64,000 bases of DNA, from assembly GCF_001884135.1 (NCBI RefSeq), contig NZ_MAOC01000069.1:62001-126000 (forward strand), given 5' to 3'. The position numbers and the translations under genes are program-made. Each line of letters starts with the position of its first letter. Within the stretch, counting starts at the first letter, position 1. Shown piece after piece: positions 1-11,350 of the stretch. The notes under the pieces were generated by a model. That model saw only the letters and a program-made list of their open reading frames with translations, searched no databases and was not told the DNA's origin. Source of the DNA: Bacillus nitratireducens. GTDB lineage: Bacteria; Bacillota; Bacilli; Bacillales; Bacillaceae_G.

Positions 1-387
1 AATTGATTGTAACTCTATTAAAAATGAGCCTAAGTCCGCCGCAAACTCATCTAAGTCACGAACATTTTCTTTCGTAACCGTTTCTCCCTCTATCCACTTA
101 TTAATGGACCAAGGCAATGGATACGCTTCAGACGGATTTCCTTTCGCAATTGGTGTAGAAATTGGCAAAGAAAGTCCCTTACTTAATATAGGAAGCCAAC
201 TATTTTCTTTCTCTACTTGTGGTGCATATGCCGCATCACTTGGCAATCTTACACTCATCTTATCCCCTAAGTGAAACGTTCTATTATCATGCCCACTAAA
301 CTTTACAGGTTTCACTTCTAAATGTGCCCATTCAGGAAACTGTTGTTGTATTAACTTCTTAACTAAACTTACGTTAATGAGATTCAT
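1..387 (-). CDS. Aminoglycoside phosphotransferase (APH)-family protein, C-terminus outside window
   Basis: The window holds the first 129 codons of a minus-strand gene that runs off the left edge. The start is an ATG preceded by AAGGGGGAAGTAA, a good ribosome site. The N-terminal lobe looks like an APH-type kinase: an opening helix, then a strand containing SGHDNRTFHLGD, a strand containing MSVRLPSDAAYAP, and a hinge-like WSINKWIEGE. Known members phosphorylate small molecules such as streptomycin or other metabolites. The catalytic loop and metal-binding motif lie beyond the window, so activity and substrate cannot be judged. The next gene (DUF2691) starts further upstream on the same strand with a 23-bp gap, so the two could be co-transcribed. 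Confidence 0.75.
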   Translation of the reverse strand, partial: MNLINVSLVKKLIQQQFPEWAHLEVKPVKFSGHDNRTFHLGDKMSVRLPSDAAYAPQVEKENSWLPILSKGLSLPISTPIAKGNPSEAYPLPWSINKWIEGETVTKENVRDLDEFAADLGSFLIELQSI

Positions 388-410
388 TTACTTCCCCCTT
401 TATATACCTA

Positions 411-872
411 TCACACGGATAAACGCGTTCTACCGTCATTTTCGTCTGTAACATATTCAACATAAAACCCTTGATCAATTGCGTTTTCATACATCAATTC
501 AATCGCTTCTTGGTCTTTAGCGTAAACTGTGACGTATGTACAATCCGCAACTAGTAAAACTAATTCACACTTACTCTCTTTAAATTCTTCATATGTTTCA
601 ATATCTACTACTTCCTCTCCTTTTGGATACGCTTTTAAATCTGCAAAAATAACATAATATATATTGCCTTTAAATAATCTTTTCAAATCTGATCCTTCCA
701 CTATACTTGGTTCTTCTGGAAATAATGCCTCATCCAATCCACCACGTGCCGCTAAGTACGACTCCTCACTCCCCACCCACCAATCAAATGAAGTAATATC
801 GATTGGCTTTAACACTTTCCAAAGTAGGTTATCATATTCATTTGGAATATCTACTGTAATTCCTCTTTTCAT
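411..872 (-). CDS. DUF2691-family protein
   Basis: A 153-residue soluble protein of unknown function. It begins MKRGITVDIPNEYDNLLWKV and contains an FDWWVG motif, which I associate with the DUF2691 family of Bacillus. No signal peptide or membrane segment is visible. The start ATG has AGGAGC at a normal distance. It ends 23 bp before the APH-family gene on the same strand, so read-through is likely. The family assignment is from memory of its conserved opening and was not checked by search. Confidence 0.65.
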   Translation of the reverse strand: MKRGITVDIPNEYDNLLWKVLKPIDITSFDWWVGSEESYLAARGGLDEALFPEEPSIVEGSDLKRLFKGNIYYVIFADLKAYPKGEEVVDIETYEEFKESKCELVLLVADCTYVTVYAKDQEAIELMYENAIDQGFYVEYVTDENDGRTRLSV

Positions 873-975
873 TTATTTGCTCCTGGCTTATTTATTTTCG
901 TTTTCATTTCATACATTATATACCAAATTCAACTACTATATTTTGTCGATACCTATGTAACTTGTATTTCACCGC

Positions 976-1010
976 GAAAAAACCGTCCCACTACTTATGA
1001 AACGGTTTCT
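976..1010 (-). terminator. Rho-independent terminator
   Basis: AAACCGT and ACGGTTT arms are followed, on the minus strand, by a T-rich run. It sits about 100 bp downstream of the ferritin-like gene and would end that transcript. Confidence 0.65.
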
Positions 1011-1104
1011 TTCTGCTTATATTTAAGTTTTTCATTCAATTATTGCACTGCGTTTTAAAATAATTTCTAATATGTTCAACACATCAGCCATTCATTTTTA
1101 ACAC

Positions 1105-1539
1105 TCACTTCGACTTCACAAAATAATATAAAAACCACACCGCATGATTTTGTTCATCTGCAGCTATTCTGCGCAATAACTCTTTCATAGATGCATCTGC
1201 TGCTTCATCTGAAATTTCCAAGTAAAAATCTACGGTCTTTTGCTCATCTTGTATAGCGAACTCTAATCCCTGTAAGTACGTATTAGGGCAATTTTCCGTA
1301 ATCTGTGGTTTCGGCTGTCTGCCAGTTAAATTTGTATAGATTTGTACAAAATGATGAAAATGCCTTATTTCATCATTACGGATCTCAAGAATTTGTTTTT
1401 GTTCTACTTGACTTGGAGCCATGTTAGCTAATTTTGCATAGCAGCTTATAGCGCTATACTCTCCGTTTATAGCTTTTTCAATATCACTAATTAGCTTATC
1501 ATTCTGTCTATACCAATCATCATAATTCGAATTATACAT
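1105..1539 (-). CDS. Ferritin-like di-iron domain protein
   Basis: A protein of about 144 residues forming a four-helix bundle. Helices carry E..(x2)H-type metal motifs: GEYSAISCY, RNDEIRHFHHF, FAIQDEQKTVDFY and AADEQNHAVWF. This is the E / ExxH / E / ExxH pattern of ferritin-like and rubrerythrin-like proteins. No rubredoxin cysteine domain is present. The open frame begins 24 bases upstream, but GGAGGGG lies just before the internal ATG at 1539, so that ATG is the likely start. Known relatives bind a di-iron centre for oxidative-stress defence or iron handling. The role here is inferred from family only. Confidence 0.75.
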   Translation of the reverse strand: MYNSNYDDWYRQNDKLISDIEKAINGEYSAISCYAKLANMAPSQVEQKQILEIRNDEIRHFHHFVQIYTNLTGRQPKPQITENCPNTYLQGLEFAIQDEQKTVDFYLEISDEAADASMKELLRRIAADEQNHAVWFLYYFVKSK

Positions 1540-1725
1540 CGTATCCCCTCCATTATTTCGCATAACATTTTATGCATTTCGAAATAGTAGGAGCATGTAT
1601 ACATAAAAGAACAGTATGGACTCATTCTTATAGCCCTTTTACTCTAATCCTTTTAAAACATTGAAAAAGCCTAACCATCACTACTTTCATTTCCTATCGA
1701 TTGAATATTCTATAATGATTTCACA

Positions 1726-1760
1726 AAAAAAAACGCTTCACTACTAGTGAAACGTTTTTA
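1726..1760 (-). terminator. Rho-independent terminator
   Basis: A 13-bp hairpin (AAACGcTTCACTA / TAGTGAAaCGTTT) flanked by A and T runs. It lies about 75 bp downstream of the FtsX-like permease gene. The terminator at 6547 has almost the same core, which suggests a shared origin. Confidence 0.8.
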
Positions 1761-1834
1761 TCTTTTAAATGTTTAATTCAGTTTTATTTCCTCTTCTTAT
1801 TTTATTGACATCACATCAAAAAATGTATTGATTC

Positions 1835-3202
1835 TTATTTATACACAATTTTAAAATACGAATAAACAGTTAACACATAATACCCAAAGTAAATTACACA
1901 ATATGCACCACTACTAATTAAAATAGGAATAATGATATTATATATAGGCATGTTGTTTATTATCGGTATCGCAAATAAGCTATGAACGAGTCCGACTATT
2001 AGAGGTGAAATAAAACTAAAGCTAACTTGTTTCGAAATTGACTTTCTTACCTCTTTTTTCGTAACACCTATTTTCCGAAGAGTTTCATAATATCTCTGAT
2101 TAGCATACGCTTCAGATAATTGTTTATAATATATAATTGAACCTGTCGCCAACACAAATATTACCCCTAAAAAACTTCCAATAAATAATGAAACTCCATA
2201 CAGTTGCATAAAATCTCCATTTGTTTCAGATTGTCCTACATAATAACCTGCTGCGACTGTACTAATTGCCGTTAAAGCTGTAGCGCTTAATATAGCAATT
2301 GTTGCAAGCAACTTAGCGTTCCCTTTTACTCGGTATAGTAATTGCAAAATGTTTATTATATTTATACCGCTATAAAATATTTCTCTTTTACTTCTAATTT
2401 TCTTTAATACAATAACTGTATAAGAAGTGAATAGAAGATATGTCCCAAAAACAACTACAAACAAAATAAAAACTGGAATCATTATAGGGTTTATTATAGG
2501 GTTCATAGGATCAATAGGATTCCGCACAATATTTACTACTTCACGGAAGAAGCCTGCTAATATATATCCTAATCCCATTAAAATAAGACCTATATACGCC
2601 CTAAGTACCGAACCTTTTGGCATACGTTCTCCTTGATGATTAGCTTGAAACATTTCAATCAATGGAAATTTATAAATGATGCGAGAGTTTTTCCATGCTG
2701 TATATAATAAAATAGATAAAAATACGATGAACGTGTCTATTATTGCTTTTATAGATAACTCGAAATGAATAGTTACATTTAATTTCATTAAACTCATTAG
2801 CAGTTCTAAAAATAACTTGAAGCTCACACTACCAATCAGTATGCCAACTACTAAAGCAACGCCTCCCATTATCATAGTCTCACAAAATAACATCGTACCA
2901 ATTTGTTTTTTAGTTATTCCTAGTAAAGAATATAATCCTACCTCTTTTTTTCGTTTCCTTATAAAAAAATTAGTAGAATAAATAATAAATATGGCTATAA
3001 AAATAATGAGAATCACTTTTGAAGATTGAAGAACGCTATTAATCATCACATTATTAACCATTTCTTTTTTTATTTGAGTACTATATCGAAGTGATGCAAA
3101 TATAAAATAGATAAGCACACTTGAAGCTAACGATACAAAATAGAGTATATACTCTTTAAAATTACGCCGTATGTTACGTTGAACTATATCAAATAAATTC
3201 AT
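1835..3202 (-). CDS. BceB-type FtsX-like ABC permease lacking the large extracellular domain
   Basis: A 455-residue membrane protein opening MNLFDIVQRNIRRNFKEYILYF, typical of BceB/YxdM-type permeases of antimicrobial-peptide resistance modules. About ten membrane segments are visible. The first FtsX block has the conserved KRKKEVGLYSLLGITKKQIG. The C-terminal block has the typical RYYETLRKIGVTKKEV. BceB proteins are usually about 620-660 residues because a sensory extracellular domain of roughly 200 residues lies between TM7 and TM8. Here TM7 runs almost directly into TM8 through GQSETNGDFMQL, so that domain is missing. The partner ATPase upstream is reduced to about 50 codons. GGAGG precedes the ATG. 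It is probably a non-functional remnant despite the open frame. Confidence 0.75.
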   Translation of the reverse strand: MNLFDIVQRNIRRNFKEYILYFVSLASSVLIYFIFASLRYSTQIKKEMVNNVMINSVLQSSKVILIIFIAIFIIYSTNFFIRKRKKEVGLYSLLGITKKQIGTMLFCETMIMGGVALVVGILIGSVSFKLFLELLMSLMKLNVTIHFELSIKAIIDTFIVFLSILLYTAWKNSRIIYKFPLIEMFQANHQGERMPKGSVLRAYIGLILMGLGYILAGFFREVVNIVRNPIDPMNPIINPIMIPVFILFVVVFGTYLLFTSYTVIVLKKIRSKREIFYSGINIINILQLLYRVKGNAKLLATIAILSATALTAISTVAAGYYVGQSETNGDFMQLYGVSLFIGSFLGVIFVLATGSIIYYKQLSEAYANQRYYETLRKIGVTKKEVRKSISKQVSFSFISPLIVGLVHSLFAIPIINNMPIYNIIIPILISSGAYCVIYFGYYVLTVYSYFKIVYK

Positions 3203-3207
3203 TTATC

Positions 3208-3371
3208 TTAACCTCCAGAAACTATTGCTGCAAACGTATCATGCGTTACCATTAAAATCGTTGAGGTCTCATCTTTATTTAATGACTTCATACTTTCTAA
3301 TAAATCTGTCGCTGTTTTAGATTCCAGTACTCCAGTTGGCTCGTCCCCAATGGTTCGTAACCACACTCTTC
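3208..3371 (-). pseudogene. Remnant of BceA-type ABC ATPase
   Basis: About 50 codons survive immediately before the permease. They encode the Walker B/D-loop region (GDEPTGVLESKTATDLLESM), then STILMVTHDTFAA, and then stop. In intact BceA proteins this stretch is preceded by about 160 residues (Walker A, signature) and followed by about 20 more. Both sides are deleted. The left deletion joins directly to the end of the MacB-like permease gene at 3372, and the right deletion joins the permease ribosome site. No adjacent Bce-type two-component system is present. Confidence 0.8.
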
Positions 3372-4556
3372 CTATTCATATCGCAGACACTCAATCGGAT
3401 CCAATTTAGCTGCTTTATTAGCCGGAAGTATGCCAAAGACAATACCAATTGACATCGATATTCCAACTGAGAGTAATCCAAGACTTACAGAAATAACTAG
3501 TGGCCATTCACCTATTGATGAAGCGATCCAAGCAAAAAACATACCTAATCCAAAACCAATCGCCCCGCCTAATGACGTTAAAATACATGCCTCGATGAGA
3601 AATTGTGTTAATATTTTTCCTCTCGTTGCACCGAGTGCTTTTCGAATACCTATTTCACGTGTACGCTCTGTAACGGATACTAACATAATATTCATCACAC
3701 CAATACCACCTACAAGTAAGGAAATCCCAGCAATACTAGCAAATACTATTTTCATCGTTCGTGTTGACTCTTCTATTTTTTGACCATATGCTTTCGTATC
3801 CTCGACTGTAAAAGAATGCTCAAATTCTGGGGATTTCAATTCATTCAATACAGATATAGCTTGTTTTTCTACAGCCTCTCGCTCACTTGGAGAAGATAAC
3901 TTAATTTTCACTGTATCGTATTCCTCAATCCCTGCAATTAAAGGTGCATTGTCAATAGATGTATATCCTTCATACAATTTAAATTGACGTTGAAAACCGT
4001 CTTCATATTTGTACACCCCGACAACCTTATATGGTTTTCCTTTTATATCTATATATAAATCATCTTTCCAGGTATCAAATAGTGTTTTAAATAAATCTTC
4101 AGCTACAATTACAACAGGAATTGGCTTTTTCAGTTCATCCGTTGTTAACTCTCGCCCATGCACCATTTTCATTTTAGAGTCCTGCATAAAGTTTCCTGTT
4201 CCCACATTTAAACTAAAAGAGACATTTTTTGATCCTGTATATACTTTTACATCCATATGTGCATTGGGATACACATCTTTTACACCTTGTATCGCTTGCA
4301 ATTGTTTTACCATATCTGGTGTGATTTTTGCTTTTTCTGTCGGAGAATCAGGGTTGAAGTATTCTATTTTAAGTTCATCCATATGCTGATTCTCTGCAAG
4401 TTCCTTTTGCATCTTTGCAGTCTGTCCATCTCCCATTGAAATAATGGTAATAATTGCACTGATTCCGATAATAATGCCTAGCATTGTTAATATAGATCGC
4501 ATTTTATGCGCAAAAATAGAAGATATGGCCATGCGTATATTTTCATTCGTATTCAA
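3372..4556 (-). CDS. MacB/YknZ-type ABC transporter permease
   Basis: A protein of about 394 residues with one N-terminal membrane segment, a MacB periplasmic-core-like extracellular domain (roughly residues 45-270) and three C-terminal membrane segments with the FtsX signature ERTREIGIRKALGATRGKIL. It forms an efflux complex with the ATPase and adaptor encoded just upstream. In B. subtilis the related YknXYZ system protects against the SdpC toxin. The frame is open from a TTG at 4571, but GGAGAG lies 7 bases before a TTG at 4556, which is the better start and gives a 2-bp gap after the ATPase gene. It is the last gene of a three-gene operon. Substrate is unknown. Confidence 0.85.
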   Translation of the reverse strand: MNTNENIRMAISSIFAHKMRSILTMLGIIIGISAIITIISMGDGQTAKMQKELAENQHMDELKIEYFNPDSPTEKAKITPDMVKQLQAIQGVKDVYPNAHMDVKVYTGSKNVSFSLNVGTGNFMQDSKMKMVHGRELTTDELKKPIPVVIVAEDLFKTLFDTWKDDLYIDIKGKPYKVVGVYKYEDGFQRQFKLYEGYTSIDNAPLIAGIEEYDTVKIKLSSPSEREAVEKQAISVLNELKSPEFEHSFTVEDTKAYGQKIEESTRTMKIVFASIAGISLLVGGIGVMNIMLVSVTERTREIGIRKALGATRGKILTQFLIEACILTSLGGAIGFGLGMFFAWIASSIGEWPLVISVSLGLLSVGISMSIGIVFGILPANKAAKLDPIECLRYE

Positions 4557-4558
4557 AT

Positions 4559-5233
4559 TTATTCTCTCCAATCTTGAACGATATTGCCGTCACGGATTTC
4601 AATTTGACGTGCTGCTGCTTCTCCGATTTCACGATCGTGAGTAATCATAATAATCGTTGAACCTTGTTTATTTAATTCGTAAAAGAGGTCCATAATTTGT
4701 TCACTCGTTTTCGTATCAAGTGCACCTGTTGGTTCATCTGCTAAAATAAATTTCGGATTATTTACAATTGCACGCGCTACAGCAACACGCTGTTTTTGAC
4801 CACCTGATAACTCACTTGGAAGATGAGTAGCACGGTCAGCTAACCCAACTTTCGCTAGAGCAGCTAACGAACGCTCGCGTCTCTCTTTTTTATCAACTCC
4901 TGCATAAATAAGTGGTAATTCGACATTTTGAAGTGCTGTAAGCCTTGGTAGTAACATGAAATTTTGGAATACAAATCCGATTTCTTTATTACGAACGTGT
5001 GCAAGTTCTGTTTCAGACATAGTTGAAATATTTTGACCAGCTAGCTCATACGTACCTGCAGTTGGTTTATCTAAACAACCGATAATGTTCATTAAGGTTG
5101 ACTTACCAGAACCTGATGGTCCCATAATGGAAGTGAATTCTCCCTGGTTCAGTATTACATCGATTCCATGTAATATTTGGACGGACTCCGTACCGTTTTG
5201 AAAAGATTTCGTGATGCCTTTTAAATGAATCAT
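4559..5233 (-). CDS. MacB/YknY-type ABC transporter ATP-binding protein
   Basis: A 224-residue ABC ATPase with all key motifs: Walker A GPSGSGKST, Q-loop FQNFMLLPRL, signature LSGGQKQRVAVARA, Walker B ILADEPTGALD and switch His in MITHDRE. It energises the tripartite-like efflux system with its neighbours. Its ATG overlaps the adaptor stop codon (ATGA, 5230-5233), showing translational coupling. Length and motif order are normal for the LolD/MacB class. The gene looks intact. Confidence 0.92.
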   Translation of the reverse strand: MIHLKGITKSFQNGTESVQILHGIDVILNQGEFTSIMGPSGSGKSTLMNIIGCLDKPTAGTYELAGQNISTMSETELAHVRNKEIGFVFQNFMLLPRLTALQNVELPLIYAGVDKKERRERSLAALAKVGLADRATHLPSELSGGQKQRVAVARAIVNNPKFILADEPTGALDTKTSEQIMDLFYELNKQGSTIIMITHDREIGEAAARQIEIRDGNIVQDWRE

Positions 5234-6324
5234 TTTATGTTAACCTCCATACCATCTTTTACATTTTTCATAGGTTCAGAGATAATTTGTACACCTTTTT
5301 TCACTCCAGAAACTTTTGCTTCATGATTCGTTTCAAATTCAACCGTAACTACTTGTTCTTTCGCTTTTCCATCTTTGACAACGAATACAACATCTTTGTC
5401 ACCTTTTTTCACCATACTGCTTTTCGGAACGATTGTACCAGTTGCTTCACCTGTTTTGTTTGTCACGTTTACGTGGAAACCGTTTTGTAATCCTTCACTA
5501 TCGTTTAATGTAACAGTGAATGGATAGCTAGAAACTGTTTTGTTTTCATCCATATTCTTTAATGGTGTAGATCCGATTTCTGTAACTTTTCCGGTCCACG
5601 TCTTACCAGATATAGTTTTGGATGAAACTGTTACTTCTTGCCCAATTTTTACACTCGCAAGCTCATATTCAGACAGTTGACCTTTTACTTTAAATGGACC
5701 AGCGTGACGAAGTGTAATTCCACTCATACCAGCATCATTATTTTTGACGATGTCATCAATTACACCATCAGCCGGGCTCGTTACAGAAAGTGTGTTTACT
5801 TTCTCTTTTGCTGCTTTAATCATTTCATCAGCTTTTTCTACTTCAAACTTTTTCATTTCAAGTTGCGATTCTAATTGTTGTACTTCGATTTCTGATGCTT
5901 TTAACGCTTCCTCAGGAAGAGCAGAATTTTTATCTTTTTTTAGTTTCTGCTTCGCTGTATCAATTTGTTTCTGATGCAGTGTTACTTCTTTTTGTGCGAT
6001 TTTCTTTTGCATTTCCGCTTCTGTTACACCTTGTTTAGTAATAGGGTCATTATATTTAAAAAGAAGTTGCCCTTTTTTTACTTCATCACCTTTTTTAACA
6101 GCTAATTCATACGTACCTTTTGTTGGGTCGAATGAAATTGTTTCTATACCATTTGGGATAACTTCGCCACCTAATTTTTGCTCATTCTCTATTTGTTTTT
6201 CTGTCACTTCATATGTTTTATAAGTTTTGACCGGTTCAGATTCTCCTGCAAATGTCATATACGATCCGACTCCTAAACCAATTGTTATCACACCAACGAT
6301 GAGTAATTTGTTTGCTCTTTTCAT
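5230..6324 (-). CDS. MacA/YknX-type efflux adaptor (HlyD family)
   Basis: A membrane-anchored adaptor of about 364 residues. It has one N-terminal transmembrane anchor (KLLIVGVITIGLGVGSYM), a biotinyl-lipoyl-like half (GTYELAVKKGDEVKKGQLLF), a long alpha-helical hairpin (about residues 105-180), the second lipoyl half (VTSPADGVIDDIV) and beta-barrel domains. It links the MacB-like permease to the envelope. The open frame starts at 6372, but GAGGAT lies close before the ATG at 6324, giving the N-terminus MKRANKLL. It is first in the operon, with about 220 bp of non-coding DNA upstream that likely holds the promoter. No YknW-like gene is present. Confidence 0.88.
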   Translation of the reverse strand: MKRANKLLIVGVITIGLGVGSYMTFAGESEPVKTYKTYEVTEKQIENEQKLGGEVIPNGIETISFDPTKGTYELAVKKGDEVKKGQLLFKYNDPITKQGVTEAEMQKKIAQKEVTLHQKQIDTAKQKLKKDKNSALPEEALKASEIEVQQLESQLEMKKFEVEKADEMIKAAKEKVNTLSVTSPADGVIDDIVKNNDAGMSGITLRHAGPFKVKGQLSEYELASVKIGQEVTVSSKTISGKTWTGKVTEIGSTPLKNMDENKTVSSYPFTVTLNDSEGLQNGFHVNVTNKTGEATGTIVPKSSMVKKGDKDVVFVVKDGKAKEQVVTVEFETNHEAKVSGVKKGVQIISEPMKNVKDGMEVNIK

Positions 6325-6546
6325 ATTATCCTCACTTTTTTTATTCAATTTATTTTTTAAAACAATATACAAACAATGAAATTAATTTTGTTTCAAACAA
6401 CAATCTTCTATAACAACACACGCTAACATAAGCTCTATTTCCTCCTTGACTTAACGTACATTTAGAATAGAAAAAACTATTAAAATAAAAAGTAGGATAA
6501 ACTTTAAATTTTTATTAAATTTTTAAGCTCCCTTCAAATTTCAACA

Positions 6547-6582
6547 TAAAAAACCGCTTCACTACTAGTGAAACGGTTTTTA
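6547..6582 (-). terminator. Rho-independent terminator
   Basis: A near-perfect hairpin (AACCGcTTCACTA / TAGTGAAACGGTT) followed by Ts. It lies directly after the ABC-2 type permease stop codon and closely resembles the hairpin at 1726. Confidence 0.85.
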
Positions 6583-6586
6583 TTCC

Positions 6587-7768
6587 TTACATATTTAATT
6601 CATTTATCTTCCCCTTCATCTCACTACGCTTTAAAGCACTTCCAAGTACGATAACCATACTCACTACACCAATCCAAACGAGTACAGTAAGAGGTGTATT
6701 CCAGCTTAATCCTTTGCCGAAGAAGAATATTTCTCTAAGTCCTTCAATCATAAATCGCATTGGCAACCATGCGTACACCCAATCTTGATAAAACGGTGAC
6801 AACATTTCAGGTGCTAACGATAATAACGGTGCTCCGAAGAATAGTAAGAGAGCGAATAAACCGATTCCCTTTAGTCCGACTAATGAAAGTACCGCCGATA
6901 TCATTAAGAAGAAGCAAAAGGACGTAATAGATAGAAACAGTGCCGTATCGATGAAATTTGAAATGTTAAGTCCTACCATACCATCCGCAATCCATGTAAG
7001 ACCGAACCCAATAACAAGTGCGGCAATTGCGCCTGTTACTATTTGCTTTAGTTTTAATACGAAGTTTTCTTTTCTTGTACCTACTGGCATTTTACTTATC
7101 GCAATAAAGATAATTGCTGCACTCGCTAAACTTGCAATCCATAACGGCTGGAATAAAGACATTGGCGAGTTACCGTTCGCACTATTTTTTCCGATTTCAT
7201 TTACGTTTGTCACTTTCTTTGCAATAGGTGTTACTACATTTGAAACTTGGTCTGCTGTTAATGTAGCTCCTTTTGCTTTCAATCCTTCTAATAGTTGTGT
7301 GCGAACAGTATTGTTCATATTATCAACGATCGCATTTAACATTTGTCCTGCCATAGTTGATGCCGCTGTATTCATTCCTTGATTGATGAATATTTCTACC
7401 TCTGGTGACGATGGCTGTGGTGTTCGTAATGATGCTTGTTTTGTGCTAAAGTCTTTCGGAATAACTAACGCTGCGTAATACTCTTGATTATTTAAACCTT
7501 TTTGAACCGCTTCTTTATTTTTCACTTCTACCCACTTCACCGCAGGTTCTTCATCTGATTTTGATGTCTTTTTCATATTATCAACAATCGTTTGCCCCAT
7601 GTTCATTTTCGGTTGATTCGGAATTTCTACTCCTTGATCCTCATTTACAATTGCAATTGGCAAGTTTTTCGGCTGAGGTTGAACAGTTGGAAATAACGTT
7701 AATGAAAAAATAAAAACAACAAGTAGTGCAATAACTGGTGATACATATAAAAGTTTATTTTTAAACAT
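6587..7768 (-). CDS. ABC-2/YhgE-Pip-type membrane transport protein
   Basis: A protein of about 393 residues. One N-terminal membrane helix is followed by an extracellular domain of about 190 residues containing LPIAIVNEDQGVEIP, typical of YhgE/Pip and DUF3533 proteins. Five to six C-terminal membrane helices follow in ABC-2 style. The family includes phage-infection proteins and ATPase-less exporters. GGAGGAG precedes the ATG at 7768; the frame is open to 7810. A TetR-family gene is divergent with about 170 bp between, holding two inverted repeats, so the pair looks like a regulated efflux unit. No ATPase lies beside it. Substrate unknown. Confidence 0.8.
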   Translation of the reverse strand: MFKNKLLYVSPVIALLVVFIFSLTLFPTVQPQPKNLPIAIVNEDQGVEIPNQPKMNMGQTIVDNMKKTSKSDEEPAVKWVEVKNKEAVQKGLNNQEYYAALVIPKDFSTKQASLRTPQPSSPEVEIFINQGMNTAASTMAGQMLNAIVDNMNNTVRTQLLEGLKAKGATLTADQVSNVVTPIAKKVTNVNEIGKNSANGNSPMSLFQPLWIASLASAAIIFIAISKMPVGTRKENFVLKLKQIVTGAIAALVIGFGLTWIADGMVGLNISNFIDTALFLSITSFCFFLMISAVLSLVGLKGIGLFALLLFFGAPLLSLAPEMLSPFYQDWVYAWLPMRFMIEGLREIFFFGKGLSWNTPLTVLVWIGVVSMVIVLGSALKRSEMKGKINELNM

Positions 7769-7805
7769 TTTCTTTTCTCCTCCTATAATTTGATTTATAA
7801 TAACC

Positions 7806-7819
7806 AACAACGTGTTGTT
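7806..7819. promoter_or_regulatory. Short inverted repeat near permease start
   Basis: AACAAC-GT-GTTGTT, 6-bp arms with a 2-bp spacer, about 38 bp upstream of the permease ATG. It is a possible secondary operator for the TetR regulator. Evidence is symmetry and position only. Confidence 0.35.
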
Positions 7820-7877
7820 TATTTATATTTGAATTATATGTTCGAGTTGAACCTTATACAATAATCAAAAATCGTGA

Positions 7878-7899
7878 ATGTGTCGGTTATAAGACACAT
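7878..7899. promoter_or_regulatory. Candidate TetR operator
   Basis: A perfect 7-bp inverted repeat ATGTGTC-N8-GACACAT lies 40 bp upstream of the TetR-family start and about 110 bp from the divergent permease. Size and symmetry fit a TetR-type operator controlling both directions. Confidence 0.55.
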
Positions 7900-7938
7900 C
7901 CTTGAAATGTGTTGGCTAAAAAGAAGGAGGGACATGCT

Positions 7939-8556
7939 TTGCGTGATAGTAATTTAGATTTACGTGTTGTTCGTACGAAAACTGCCATACGAAATGCATT
8001 GGTGGAATTAATTGAAGAAAAAGGTTTTGACGCCATTACAGTGAAAGATATTACAACGAAAGCAAACATTAATCGCGGTACTTTCTATGCGCATTATCAA
8101 GATAAATTTGATTTAATGACGAAATGCCAAGAAGAAATTATGTATGAGTTTTCTAGCATTGCCAAACAGAGATTGCCTGAAGTTATTGCTGATCTTGGGT
8201 CAAATCCTTCCCCAACAATGCCGTTTATACTTATCACTTCTATTCTTGAATTTCTAAATGAAAATAGTGATTTTATGAAAGCTGTATTAAGCCCAAAAGG
8301 AGATTTATCTTTCCAAACAAAACTGAAAGACTTTATGTGGAAAACGCTATTTGAAGATACGAATGGTCCTCTCATTAATAAGAAGAATTTACTTGTCCCA
8401 AGCCAATACTTAGCTTCTTATATGGCATCTGCTCATATTGGTGTTATTCAGCAATGGTTAAATAACGGGCAAAAAGAAACACCTGAAGAAATTGCTCGTA
8501 TTTTATCAACAATCGCAGTTCATGGACCTTTTTATGCGGCTGGCTTAAAAAAATAA
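7939..8556 (+). CDS. TetR-family transcriptional regulator
   Basis: About 205 residues with an N-terminal helix-turn-helix (GFDAITVKDITTKANINRGTFYAHYQDKFDL), the classic TetR signature, and a C-terminal ligand-binding domain ending PFYAAGLKK. The frame opens at a GTG at 7909, but AAGGAGGG sits 7 bases before a TTG at 7939, which is the more likely start. It is divergent from the ABC-2 type permease and probably represses it. It is followed by a strong two-way terminator. The ligand is unknown. Confidence 0.88.
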   Translation: MRDSNLDLRVVRTKTAIRNALVELIEEKGFDAITVKDITTKANINRGTFYAHYQDKFDLMTKCQEEIMYEFSSIAKQRLPEVIADLGSNPSPTMPFILITSILEFLNENSDFMKAVLSPKGDLSFQTKLKDFMWKTLFEDTNGPLINKKNLLVPSQYLASYMASAHIGVIQQWLNNGQKETPEEIARILSTIAVHGPFYAAGLKK

Positions 8557-8570
8557 GTCCGCTATATAAT

Positions 8571-8606
8571 AAAAGATCATCCACTATAATAGCGGATGAT
8601 CTTTTA
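8571..8606. terminator. Bidirectional terminator
   Basis: A perfect 12-bp stem (AAAAGATCATCC / GGATGATCTTTT) with A and T runs on both sides, between the convergent TetR and rph genes. Confidence 0.9.
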
Positions 8607-8611
8607 TTTCA

Positions 8612-11218
<2,607 letters not shown>

Positions 11219-11350
11219 TTAACATCTCTCCTTACTAGTCATGTGTTCTTGATTGTAGCAGTAGTAAATAAGAATAAACAGTCTATTTCGAACTTGATTT
11301 ACATGATATAATTAAGTTAGGAAGGGATAATTATTTTTATTTCTCCCCCT

